A stretch of DNA of 64,000 nucleotides from Mucilaginibacter pineti. Its GTDB lineage: Bacteria; Bacteroidota; Bacteroidia; Sphingobacteriales; Sphingobacteriaceae. Below are positions 26,874-34,439 of this stretch, one piece after another. Under the pieces are notes generated by a model, which made no database searches, had not been told where the DNA came from, and saw nothing but the letters and a program-made list of their open reading frames with translations. Position 1 is the stretch's first letter; each line of letters begins with the position of its first letter. Both the position numbers and the translations under genes were made by a program. The stretch covers positions 496,001 through 560,000 of the forward strand of contig NZ_FNAI01000001.1 in NCBI RefSeq assembly GCF_900101875.1, written 5' to 3'.

Positions 26874-27371
26874 GTGGCCAACAAAGAAGCAGCGTTCAAG
26901 CAAATATATGAAGCTAATTCTAAAAAGATATTCCATTTATGCTATGGTTATACCGGCGATGATGACGCCGCGAACGACCTTTTGCAGGAAACCTTTTTAA
27001 AAGTATGGCAAAACCTGGAGAAGTTTAGGAATCAGGCTATGATCTCCACCTGGATCTACCGTATTGCAGTAAACACTTGTTTAACTTATTTACGGTCGGA
27101 AAAAAGACAGGCGAAAGATGAGCTTACCCCGCTGATTGCCGAAACCAAACGCGAAGAGCTATCGGATAAAAACGAAAAGGTGGCTTTACTGTATAAGTGT
27201 ATATCAAAACTCGAAGAATCGGAAAGAATTATTATAACCCTTGTGCTTGATGAATTGCCCTACCCCGAAATTGCCGAGGTATCGGGCATATCAGAAGGAA
27301 ATCTGAGGGTTAAAATTTATCGTATAAAACAGAAATTAACAGAATTATATAACCAGTATGAAAGACTTTGA
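26874..27371 (+). CDS. RNA polymerase sigma factor, ECF/sigma-70 family
   Basis: 165 aa starting at GTG, with no in-frame ATG near the domain start. Region 2 is FKQIYEANSKKIFHLCYGYTG ... DLLQETFLKVWQ (about 8-60), region 4 PYPEIAEVSGISEGNLRVKIYRIKQKL (about 125-160). Its stop lies 14 bases inside the next gene (start 27358), so the two are coupled. The partner has four membrane helices and may be its regulator. No motif like that at 13510 is present upstream. Confidence 0.9.
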   Translation: MANKEAAFKQIYEANSKKIFHLCYGYTGDDDAANDLLQETFLKVWQNLEKFRNQAMISTWIYRIAVNTCLTYLRSEKRQAKDELTPLIAETKREELSDKNEKVALLYKCISKLEESERIIITLVLDELPYPEIAEVSGISEGNLRVKIYRIKQKLTELYNQYERL

Positions 27372-27948
27372 TCATTTGATGTCGGTTTGGCAGGGACAGC
27401 CAAAACCAGATCAGCTTTCAGTGGATGATGTGCTGAAGCAGGTTAAGAAGGGGATTCGCAGCATAACTACTAAGTTATACTGGAGCATTGTGGCCATGGT
27501 GGCTATAACGGCGTTCGCGTTTATTGTTACATTTTTCCTGGCCTTTAAATCGGCCATTACTACCGTAGGGATTTTAATAGTATTGGTAACTTTACTCATG
27601 TATCTTTCGCTGATAGTAAGGCATTACCATATTTTAAGCAAGCACGATGCAACGCTTAACCCTGCCGAATACCTCGACAGCCTTAAAGAATATCAGAAAA
27701 CCCGCACTAAGGTTATTGGTTGGTTTTATTATATATACATACTGCTTATCAGCGCTGGTCTTGCACTCTATTTTATAGAGGTGCTGGAAAATTCGTCGCT
27801 TACATTTAAACTGGTTACTTATGGATCGATATTGCTTTGGTTTGTATTCACCACGTTTTATTTAAAACCGCGTATGTTTAAAAACGAGGAAGAGAAACTT
27901 AACCTAATGATTGACAGATTGGTGCGCCTCAAAGAGCAATTTGATTGA
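27358..27948 (+). CDS. Four-helix membrane protein coupled to sigma factor, putative anti-sigma
   Basis: 196 aa. A soluble N terminus of about 40 residues (LMSVWQGQPKPDQLS) is followed by four hydrophobic segments at about 42-64, 68-86, 118-138 and 143-165, then a charged tail. The gene overlaps the sigma factor by 14 bases. Such pairs in Bacteroidota often encode a sigma factor and a membrane-bound partner, so an anti-sigma role is a reasonable inference. No ZAS or FecR motif is visible. Confidence 0.7.
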   Translation: MKDFDHLMSVWQGQPKPDQLSVDDVLKQVKKGIRSITTKLYWSIVAMVAITAFAFIVTFFLAFKSAITTVGILIVLVTLLMYLSLIVRHYHILSKHDATLNPAEYLDSLKEYQKTRTKVIGWFYYIYILLISAGLALYFIEVLENSSLTFKLVTYGSILLWFVFTTFYLKPRMFKNEEEKLNLMIDRLVRLKEQFD

Positions 27949-27962
27949 ATATTTTTGATTTA

Positions 27963-28490
27963 ATGGCTAACGATAATGTTATCATACAAAAGGTTACCAT
28001 AGCCGATGCTGATGTGCTGTTAACCTTTAGCAGGAAAACGTTTTATGACTTCTTTGCGCATTTAAATGATGCTGCCAATATGGACGCTTATGCCTCGGTC
28101 GCGTTTACGCTGCAAAAAATACAGGATGAACTGAACAATCCCGACTCCGAATTTTATTTCGCCATCCTTAACGATCAAGTTACCGGATATTTAAAAATAA
28201 ACTTCGACACGGCACAAACTGAGCTCAACCAGCCCAACTCACTTGAAGTAGAACGCATTTATGTTTCGGCCGAGCATCATGGTAAAAAAATTGGTCACCG
28301 TTTATTAAATTTCGCTTTACAAACCGCAAAAGATAAAGGCCTGCAATACGTTTGGCTTGGCGTTTGGGAGCATAACCATAAAGCCTTAACCTTTTACAAA
28401 AAGCACGGCTTTACAACTTTTGGCAGCCACCCATTTATGTTAGGAAACGATAAGCAAACCGATTTGCTGATGAGGAAGGAAATTGAGTAA
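27963..28490 (+). CDS. GNAT family N-acetyltransferase
   Basis: Starts at ATG 27963; a TTG at 27945 overlapping the previous stop is possible but less likely. 175 aa. It has LEVERIYVSAEHHGKKIGHRLLNFAL (acetyl-CoA loop, R/Q-x-x-G-x-G/A form) and WLGVWEHNHKALTFYKKHGF, the typical GNAT end. It resembles acetyltransferases of the RimI/PaiA group. The substrate is unknown. Confidence 0.88.
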   Translation: MANDNVIIQKVTIADADVLLTFSRKTFYDFFAHLNDAANMDAYASVAFTLQKIQDELNNPDSEFYFAILNDQVTGYLKINFDTAQTELNQPNSLEVERIYVSAEHHGKKIGHRLLNFALQTAKDKGLQYVWLGVWEHNHKALTFYKKHGFTTFGSHPFMLGNDKQTDLLMRKEIE

Positions 28491-28498
28491 AGGAATCT

Positions 28499-28622
28499 TC
28501 TTAGTTGATTGTTACCTTTTTCCTTTAACCTTTAATCTTTCGCCTATCTTCTTTCCTACCTTTCGCCTTTAACCTTTTCCCTTTCACCTCCTTTCCTACC
28601 TTTTCCTTTTCGCCTCTCTCTT
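28499..28622. repeat. Gene-less pyrimidine-rich word repeat, relative of element B arms
   Basis: Tandem variants of cctttaacctttcgcc fill the gap between the acetyltransferase and dinB. A 21-base stretch (28558-28578) is identical to 35488-35508, the right arm of element B, 6.9 kb away. No coding potential is seen. Confidence 0.8.
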
Positions 28623-28626
28623 ACAA

Positions 28627-29811
28627 TCACCCCTTCAAAAACGGGTTAAAATTCCTTGTACCTATTTCCATTCCGGCGGCCCGGCAAACGGTTTTATCAC
28701 CATATCTTCCATTGATATTGTCCATAGCCTGATACAGGCGGATGCGCTCCTCATTGTCTTCAAAAAGATTGATCTGATACCGGCCCGTTGTTAGGTTACT
28801 TAGCCTAACCCCTATCAGCCTTATCGGCCGGTGTTGATTCCAGGCTTTTTTGAGCAGGTTTTTAACGCCGGGAAGCAAAATATGCTCTGCCGCTGTAAGG
28901 GCTATTTTTTGTTGCTGTGTATGCGTTTCAAAGTTGGCATACCTTATTTTAATAGCCAGGCACGAGGCAAGCTTATCTTCACGACGGAGCTTTGAAGCCA
29001 GTTCCTCGGTCATGGATACCAGGATGGTTTCCAGCGTGCGCTGGTCGTTCACGTTTACATCAAAAGTATGTTCGGTAGATATAGATTTCCGGTCGCTATA
29101 CGGTACAATCTCGCTATGATCAATCCCGTGGGCTTTTTCCCAAAGGTAGGTACCGGCTTTACCAAAAACCGTTTCCAGGAATCGGATATTGGTGCGCTGC
29201 AGATCGCCAATTTTTTCAATGCCGTATTGATAAAGCTTTTGGCTGGTACTTTCGCCAAGACCGGGGATTTTACTGATGGAAAGCGGTGCTAAAAAAGCAA
29301 GCTCTTCGCCGGGTTTAATCCACAATTGCCCATTAGGTTTCGAGGCATTGGTAGCCATTTTTGCCACCGTTTTACCAGATGCCATGCCGAAGGATATAGG
29401 CAGACCGGTTTCCCTGATCACGCGCTGCCGTAGGTTTGATGCTATCTGGTAGCAATCATAAAAACGCTCCATCCCGGTCAAATCGATATAGAATTCATCT
29501 ACCGATGTTTTTTGGTACAGCGGCACCGAGTCATGAATTATCTCTGTTACCTCGCGTGAGGCGTCGGAATAGCGGCCGTGCGTACCACGAACAATAATAG
29601 CATGCGGACAAAGTTTCATAGCCTGCTTCATGGGCATGGCCGAGTGGATGCCAAATTTACGCGCCTCATAACTACAGGAAGCCACCACACCCCTATCTGC
29701 CGAACCACCGATAAGCACAGGCTTGCCAATAAGTGCCGGGTTAAACTTGCGTTCAACCGATACAAAGAACGAATCGAGGTCGATATGTACAATATGGCGC
29801 TTTTGATCCAT
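28627..29811 (-). CDS. dinB: DNA polymerase IV (Y-family)
   Basis: ATG at 29811 chosen (a TTG two codons earlier is possible), 394 aa. Catalytic palm motifs HIDLDSFFVSVE and YSDAS..VDEFYIDLTG, then the helix-hairpin-helix thumb (IPGLGESTSQKL) and little-finger domain. QINLF at residues 346-350 is a beta-clamp-binding motif. It performs error-prone translesion synthesis at stalled forks. It is convergent with the repeat-filled gap and divergent from the 2H phosphoesterase gene, with 74 bases between the starts. Confidence 0.95.
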   Translation of the reverse strand: MDQKRHIVHIDLDSFFVSVERKFNPALIGKPVLIGGSADRGVVASCSYEARKFGIHSAMPMKQAMKLCPHAIIVRGTHGRYSDASREVTEIIHDSVPLYQKTSVDEFYIDLTGMERFYDCYQIASNLRQRVIRETGLPISFGMASGKTVAKMATNASKPNGQLWIKPGEELAFLAPLSISKIPGLGESTSQKLYQYGIEKIGDLQRTNIRFLETVFGKAGTYLWEKAHGIDHSEIVPYSDRKSISTEHTFDVNVNDQRTLETILVSMTEELASKLRREDKLASCLAIKIRYANFETHTQQQKIALTAAEHILLPGVKNLLKKAWNQHRPIRLIGVRLSNLTTGRYQINLFEDNEERIRLYQAMDNINGRYGDKTVCRAAGMEIGTRNFNPFLKG

Positions 29812-29885
29812 GTACAAATATCAAAATAAATTTGATATTTTACTAAAAATATTAGCATTTTTGATGGAATTAAAAGTATAAGGAA

Positions 29886-30515
29886 ATGACAGCCTACGAG
29901 GATTATTTAATGCTGCTTTCACCACCGGATGCGGTAAAACAGGAGATAGCGCGCTATAAAAAGGCGTCGGCAAGGCTTATTGGCGATTACCAGAGCATGG
30001 ATTCGCCGGCGCATATCTCCATCCTCCACCTCGAACGTCAGAAACCTTTTATGGCCGATAGAAATATCGACTTGATAGAAAAAAGTTTAAACGCCCTTCC
30101 TGCTGTTTTACTGCATATAGATGGTTTCCGATATTTTAGTCACCTGCATAACCGGATGACCATTTATGCACACATCCGCAGCACCCCGGCCGTTGAAGAA
30201 TGGTTTAAGCGCTTAAAGAAAAGCCTCAACATAAAAAAAGCATTGGTACCGCATATTACCGTCACCAGAAATATTCCCGGCGAAGATTTCACCCTCCTTT
30301 GGCCACATTTTCAGCATAAGAAACTGGTTGAGCCATTTTGGGTAAAAGAATTAAAAATTGTTAAACGCGAAACCTTTGCCGAAGCCCCTAAATGGCAATC
30401 ATTCAAAGTTTTTGAATTTAAAAACGTCGCCGGCTTGGGGAACAGAGCGAATGTACCTTTAGATAAACCGGCTCAAACGGATATGCCGCCTGTTAACCAG
30501 ATCGATCTTTTTTAG
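29886..30515 (+). CDS. 2H phosphoesterase (2'-5' RNA ligase-like) with C-terminal clamp-binding-like motif
   Basis: 209 aa. The two catalytic HxS/T motifs are His43-Ile-Ser45 (PAHISIL) and His123-Ile-Thr125 (VPHITVTR), as in LigT/ThpR. Such enzymes hydrolyse or join 2',5'/2',3'-cyclic phosphodiesters in RNA or nucleotides. The last five residues are QIDLF. This fits the QL(S/D)LF beta-clamp-binding consensus and sits on a disordered tail rich in Pro and Ala. The gene is divergent from dinB. Recruitment to the sliding clamp is an inference; the family is usually considered RNA-directed. Confidence 0.87.
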   Translation: MTAYEDYLMLLSPPDAVKQEIARYKKASARLIGDYQSMDSPAHISILHLERQKPFMADRNIDLIEKSLNALPAVLLHIDGFRYFSHLHNRMTIYAHIRSTPAVEEWFKRLKKSLNIKKALVPHITVTRNIPGEDFTLLWPHFQHKKLVEPFWVKELKIVKRETFAEAPKWQSFKVFEFKNVAGLGNRANVPLDKPAQTDMPPVNQIDLF

Positions 30516-30525
30516 CTGGTAAACA

Positions 30526-31725
30526 TCAAATATAGCTAAGCCACCATTGGTGATGCGATTTTTTGTATTTGCTATACCACCTGCAGGGCCAGTACAGCGT
30601 AAACACAACAACAAACCATATGATGTAAACCTCTAACAAATTAAAACCAAATTTTTGCGGACTAAACAAAAACGGAAACTGGGGATTGACAATATCGCTG
30701 GTTTTAAAGCCCATCACAAAAAACAGGATGATATGGAATGACTGAATAAGATACCAATGGCATATATAGTAAAAGAAAGGCACGTTGCCATATACTATAG
30801 CCAGGGATGCAAACCTGTTTTTCAGTCCTTCGGTTTGGGAGAGGATGACCAGGGAAGTGCCCAGAGTCATCCCGAGGTAAAGCAGCGAGCAGGGATATTT
30901 GGTTACGTTAAAAAACGAAATTATGCTGAGTGCCGTAGTTTTTTGAACCGACCATGGGGATGGATCGCCATAAATATTAAGGGCCCTGAAAACAAAAAAT
31001 AACGCCAGCAGTCCCAGACCAGAAAACAGCAATACCTTTTTCCGTTTAACCGCGCTAACAGATGTTTTATATAATGACCCAAAGGCATAGCCAACGAACA
31101 TTACGCCCGTCCACGGTAAAAGTGCATAGGCCAGTAAGAAGAAATGGTTATTACCAACATTCACCATAGCACTGAAGCCATTGGTTGAAACCAGCAATTT
31201 CCAGATAAATGTATTACCAATAGTTCCCGGGCTCACGATATCAAATATATTATGACCAAAGAATATAAGAACGCCAATTACACCAATAACAGTTACCGAA
31301 GCACGTAACCGTACCAGCAAACCCAGTAAAACCATACTGCCGCCAATGGCCCATATTACCTGAAATATTAGTATGTTATAGAATGGGTTTAACGTTATTG
31401 CGAAGCTTATAAACACAAACTCAACAGCTATGAGCCATAAGCCACGCTTTATTAAAAAGGTACTTAGCTGATTTTGCGTTCGCCGGGCACCTGCTAAATG
31501 AGCCGAAATACCGCTCAGGAATACAAACGTAGGGGCGCAAAAATGGGTGATCCACCTGGTGAAAAACAGGATGGGTGTGGTTATTGCCAGATTCGTGGGG
31601 TCGGGCTGCCCTAAATGAAAAACATCGCGCACGTGGTCAATAGCCATAATTAGCATAACCAACCCTCTCAAAATATCAATCGACTCAATACGATATTTTA
31701 CTGCCAGAGCATTTGGTGTTGTCAT
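30526..31725 (-). CDS. DUF1624 / heparan-alpha-glucosaminide N-acetyltransferase-like membrane protein
   Basis: 399 aa with about ten membrane helices. The N terminus RIESIDILRGLVMLIMAIDHVRD matches the acyltransferase-3/DUF1624 group, and FCAPTFVFLSGISA follows. Human HGSNAT relatives transfer acetyl groups across the membrane to sugars. In bacteria the role is unclear, possibly glycan acetylation. It ends 10 bases from the convergent 2H phosphoesterase. Confidence 0.82.
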   Translation of the reverse strand: MTTPNALAVKYRIESIDILRGLVMLIMAIDHVRDVFHLGQPDPTNLAITTPILFFTRWITHFCAPTFVFLSGISAHLAGARRTQNQLSTFLIKRGLWLIAVEFVFISFAITLNPFYNILIFQVIWAIGGSMVLLGLLVRLRASVTVIGVIGVLIFFGHNIFDIVSPGTIGNTFIWKLLVSTNGFSAMVNVGNNHFFLLAYALLPWTGVMFVGYAFGSLYKTSVSAVKRKKVLLFSGLGLLALFFVFRALNIYGDPSPWSVQKTTALSIISFFNVTKYPCSLLYLGMTLGTSLVILSQTEGLKNRFASLAIVYGNVPFFYYICHWYLIQSFHIILFFVMGFKTSDIVNPQFPFLFSPQKFGFNLLEVYIIWFVVVFTLYWPCRWYSKYKKSHHQWWLSYI

Positions 31726-32040
31726 TTATAATTGATTAAGGTTCTTAATGTTAAATATACATGATTTTTCAAATACAACAATATGGTTAACAATACATTA
31801 AGCCGCAAGCTGCCATCGACATGATACTTCGATATTAAAATCACTTATTTCACCTTTTAAAAACAGGCAAAAAACAGGTCCTGATTCCAAAAAACGCATA
31901 ATTGCGCATTTTTGGCGATAAAAAACAGTGCGGGTATTGCCCGTAATAGCCCGTCAATGTTAAAATTAGCAAGCTATCAACTTATCTATCAGTCAGTAAA
32001 CCTTTTTTAACAATTTATTAACCATAAACAAACCTTTTTC
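31726..32040. other. Intergenic region upstream of SRP RNA
   Basis: No open reading frame is supported. It holds two imperfect hairpins, around 31889-31919 (ccaaaaaacgca ... tgcgcatttttgg) and around 31930-31948 (gcgggtattgcccgt). Nothing else is recognised. Confidence 0.5.
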
Positions 32041-32048
32041 TATATTTG
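32041..32048 (+). promoter_or_regulatory. Bacteroidota -7 box of SRP RNA gene
   Basis: TATATTTG matches the TAnnTTTG consensus exactly and lies a few bases before the predicted RNA start. No clear -33 element is seen. Confidence 0.65.
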
Positions 32049-32051
32049 CGC

Positions 32052-32150
32052 CGGGGTAAGTCTTTTACGGCCAGCTCCTCTTGAACTCCCCCAGGGTGGG
32101 AACACAGCAAGGGTAGAGAGTTGAGCGGCGCGATAAAAGTAGCTTACCCT
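32052..32150 (+). ncRNA. ffs: Signal recognition particle RNA, small bacterial type
   Basis: The domain IV core reads CAGG (32092-32095), GUG, GGAA tetraloop (32099-32102), CAC, AGCA (32106-32109), the same layout as the E. coli 4.5S CAGG-UCC-GGAA-GGA-AGCA. Longer helices pair gggtaag near 32055 with cttaccc near 32142, and ctcctcttgaactc with gagagttgag. A T-run ends it. It binds Ffh for co-translational targeting. Ends are approximate. Confidence 0.93.
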
Positions 32151-32351
32151 TTTTTATGCCCAAATTTTTTTGGGCACCCTTTCCTATCCCCATAATCACC
32201 AGCTCCATCACACTTTTGATAATATCGAATTTACCGTAATAACATTGTTAAATATCCTTGCAGAACAGTACATTTAACCAAGCTTATAAAATATCAATTG
32301 TGTAAATATGCTGGCTTTTTTTCCGGAACAATAACACCCATCAACCAAATT

Positions 32352-32729
32352 ATGGAAAACATGATACCACTGTTAGCTAAAACATTTACAGGAATAGTAG
32401 CTATTGAACATCTTTTTATTTTATGGATGGAGATGTTTGCCTGGGAAACAACAGGTAAAAAAGTGTTTAAACAGGTCCTGCCCGAAGAGCTATTCAAACC
32501 TACGAAGGGTTTAGCAGCCAACCAGGGATTATATAACGGCTTTTTGGCTGAAGGTTTAATCTGGAGTTTTTTTATTTCGGATTTGGTGTGGCAAAAAAAC
32601 GTAGCCTGTTTCTTTTTAATTTGCGTAATTGTGGCGGGGTTATATGGTGCAATCTCCGCTTCAAAAAAAATATTCTTCACTCAGGCCCTGCCTGCAATTA
32701 TTGCATTAATTTTCGTTGCTTTAACTTAG
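32352..32729 (+). CDS. DUF1304 family membrane protein
   Basis: ATG at 32352 chosen because upstream residues do not fit the family; the frame is open to 32298. About 125 aa with four membrane helices. It has the DUF1304 signature IVAIEHLFILWMEMFAW and LAANQGLYNGFLAEGLIW. Function unknown. It lies alone downstream of the SRP RNA. Confidence 0.85.
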   Translation: MENMIPLLAKTFTGIVAIEHLFILWMEMFAWETTGKKVFKQVLPEELFKPTKGLAANQGLYNGFLAEGLIWSFFISDLVWQKNVACFFLICVIVAGLYGAISASKKIFFTQALPAIIALIFVALT

Positions 32730-32860
32730 CGCTACTGCATGTTCAAGCGCAGACACTCCCGTAAAGCATAGTTCAAGCGTAGACGCATAAACTTACGAAA
32801 GTTCGACATTCAAGTACATTATTCGATATTACTTCTCCCTAAACTGCCTATCTTCGCCTT

Positions 32861-33817
32861 ATGCTCGATATACTCATTATAGGCGGCGGCCCTATTGGTT
32901 TAGCCTGCGGACTTGCAGCGCAAAAAGCCGGTTTAAGTTTTATTATTGTTGAAAAAGGCTGCCTGGTAAACTCGTTGTACAACTACCCAGCTACCATGAC
33001 TTTCTTCTCCACTTCGGAGAAACTGGAAATTGGCGGTGTACCTTTTGTAACCGTGCATAACAAGCCTACCCGTAACGATGCTTTAGAGTATTATCGCCGG
33101 GTTGCATTATCCAATAACCTGCCGCTTAATTTATTTGAGGAAGTTACCAATGTAAAAGCCGAAGGTAATGGCTATATAATAACCACCAGCAAAGCTACTT
33201 ACCAGGCAAGAAAAGTGATTCTCTCAACCGGTTTTTATGATATTGCCGTTAATCTTGATATTCCCGGCGAAGACCTGCCCAAAGTAAAACACTATTACCA
33301 GGACCCGCATTATTACACATCGCAAAAGGTTGTGGTTGTGGGTTCCAGCAATTCGGCCATTGATGTGGCACTGGAAACTTACCGCAAAGGTGCCGAAGTT
33401 ACATTGGTAGTACGCGGCCCCGAGATCAGCAACAGGGTTAAATACTGGGTTCGTCCTGATATTATTAACCGGATAAAAGAAGGCAGTATTAAGGCTTATT
33501 TCAACTCTAACCTGGAAGCGGTCCGTGAGCATGAGGTGGATATACAAACGCCCGATGGCCTGCTTACCATCCCCAATGATTTTGTAATGGCCATGACGGG
33601 TTATAAACCCAATTTCAATTTCCTTAAAAAGTTGGGCATCATACTATCCGAAGATAAATTTATACCACAGTACAACCCCGAAACCATGGAAACTAACTTA
33701 CCCGGCCTGTACCTCGCCGGCGTGGTATGCGGCGGAATGGATACGCACCTGTGGTTCATCGAAAACTCCCGCATTCATGCAGATATGATTTTGGGTGACA
33801 TTGTTTCGAAAAGGTGA
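32861..33817 (+). CDS. ypdA: YpdA-like FAD/NAD(P)-dependent bacillithiol disulfide reductase
   Basis: 318 aa. An N-terminal FAD-binding GGGPIGLACGL and a second nucleotide site VVVGSSNSAIDVALE are in thioredoxin-reductase-like order. The redox CxxC of thioredoxin reductase is missing. This, and the ATMTFFSTSEKLEIGGVPF region, are typical of YpdA, which reduces bacillithiol disulfide. The in vivo thiol substrate is inferred. Its stop overlaps a ggtgaatggttgatt repeat. Confidence 0.85.
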   Translation: MLDILIIGGGPIGLACGLAAQKAGLSFIIVEKGCLVNSLYNYPATMTFFSTSEKLEIGGVPFVTVHNKPTRNDALEYYRRVALSNNLPLNLFEEVTNVKAEGNGYIITTSKATYQARKVILSTGFYDIAVNLDIPGEDLPKVKHYYQDPHYYTSQKVVVVGSSNSAIDVALETYRKGAEVTLVVRGPEISNRVKYWVRPDIINRIKEGSIKAYFNSNLEAVREHEVDIQTPDGLLTIPNDFVMAMTGYKPNFNFLKKLGIILSEDKFIPQYNPETMETNLPGLYLAGVVCGGMDTHLWFIENSRIHADMILGDIVSKR

Positions 33818-33855
33818 ATGGTTGATTAAGTTGGTTAAGAGAATGGTTGTTAAGC
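33813..33855. repeat. ggttgatt-word repeat overlapping the ypdA stop
   Basis: ggtgaatggttgatt (33813-33827) is identical to 20566-20580, followed by degenerate copies to about 33855. It starts inside the ypdA stop codon. Confidence 0.6.
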
Positions 33856-33953
33856 CCGATTTGTGCAGTTAGCGTTAGGGACGTGGATACCGGCCTGTGG
33901 CTAATGCCTGAGCAGTATGAGCAGAAAGCCTGGCCGCAGGCAACGCCATGATA

Positions 33954-34097
33954 TTTGTCTGAACCGCGATTAAGCTGATTTATCAGATTATTGGATTTTT
34001 ATAAAAGAATCCTATTCATCCTTTAATCTTATAAATCCCGGTTCAGACAAAATCCTGTTCATCCTATAATCCCGCTAATCCCGGTTCAGACAAAATT
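33954..34097. repeat. Palindromic gtctgaacc repeats
   Basis: The left arm tttgtctgaaccgcgatt (33954-33971) is inverse to aatcccggttcagacaaaa, which occurs twice (about 34034-34053 and 34077-34096). Just upstream, 33890-33947 has a GC-rich stem (gcctgtggc / gccgcaggc). No gene is seen here. It resembles dispersed repeats common in this phylum (from memory). Confidence 0.7.
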
Positions 34098-34134
34098 CAA
34101 CTTGTCATCCCACTATAACTAAATAATTTTTTTC

Positions 34135-34165
34135 TTGTATAAGTAAAAATTTATGGCCTAATTTG
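34135..34165 (+). promoter_or_regulatory. Candidate promoter of the arginine operon
   Basis: ttg at 34135-34137 and taatttg at 34159-34165, 21 bases apart, a shortened match to the Bacteroidota -33 TTTG/-7 TAnnTTTG pattern. It lies 36 bases upstream of the candidate leader peptide. Confidence 0.45.
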
Positions 34166-34200
34166 CACCCAAATTAAAAACACAGTAATACCTCAAAAAA

Positions 34201-34326
34201 ATGAATCAACCAAGCTTAAATAAGCCCGCAATAAGAGCAACATTTGCTCCGGTTGCCGCTGCTTTGGGTTCAACTGTTTTTTTATGCGGCTCTCCCCGAC
34301 GAAGGCCCTATATGCCACGGGTTTGA
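34201..34326 (+). CDS. Candidate arginine leader peptide (41 aa) of the arg operon
   Basis: A short frame ATG..TGA, 41 codons, that ends in CGSPRRRPYMPRV. Residues 33-35 are three consecutive arginines (CGA CGA AGG) and residue 40 another, five Arg in all, with little else informative. It lies between a candidate promoter and the first arginine gene. A perfect 12-bp palindromic hairpin starts 24 bases after its stop. By analogy with known amino-acid leader peptides, ribosome stalling at the Arg run when charged tRNA-Arg is scarce would change folding of the downstream RNA. It is too short for standard gene callers. Start support: upstream A-rich stretch only. Confidence 0.5.
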   Translation: MNQPSLNKPAIRATFAPVAAALGSTVFLCGSPRRRPYMPRV

Positions 34327-34375
34327 ATTAGTTTCCTGTACTAACCCCTCATAAAAGAGTTTTAAACTCTTTTAT
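34319..34375 (+). promoter_or_regulatory. Candidate attenuator: competing hairpins upstream of arg genes
   Basis: Hairpin 1 (34319-34347): ggg and ttagt pair with actaa and ccc. Hairpin 2 (34351-34375): ataaaagagttt / aaactcttttat, a perfect palindrome. Its core gagttt-aaactc is preceded by an A-tract and followed by ttttat, the shape of a weak intrinsic terminator. A ribosome at the Arg codons (34297-34305) would stop upstream of hairpin 1; one finishing at the TGA would cover it. Confidence 0.4.
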
Positions 34376-34439
34376 AAAAAAACCATCTAATTATTAAGGC
34401 CTCAAAAGCCAATTAATTTAACGGTAATCACCTATTTAA

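Noticed and set aside
32294..32680. 128-codon open frame on the minus strand
   Set aside because: Antisense of the DUF1304 gene, which has the family signature in the plus frame.
33840..34200. tRNA or other structured RNA in the long gap before the arg operon
   Set aside because: No cloverleaf or known RNA core could be read; the structure is explained by palindromic repeats.
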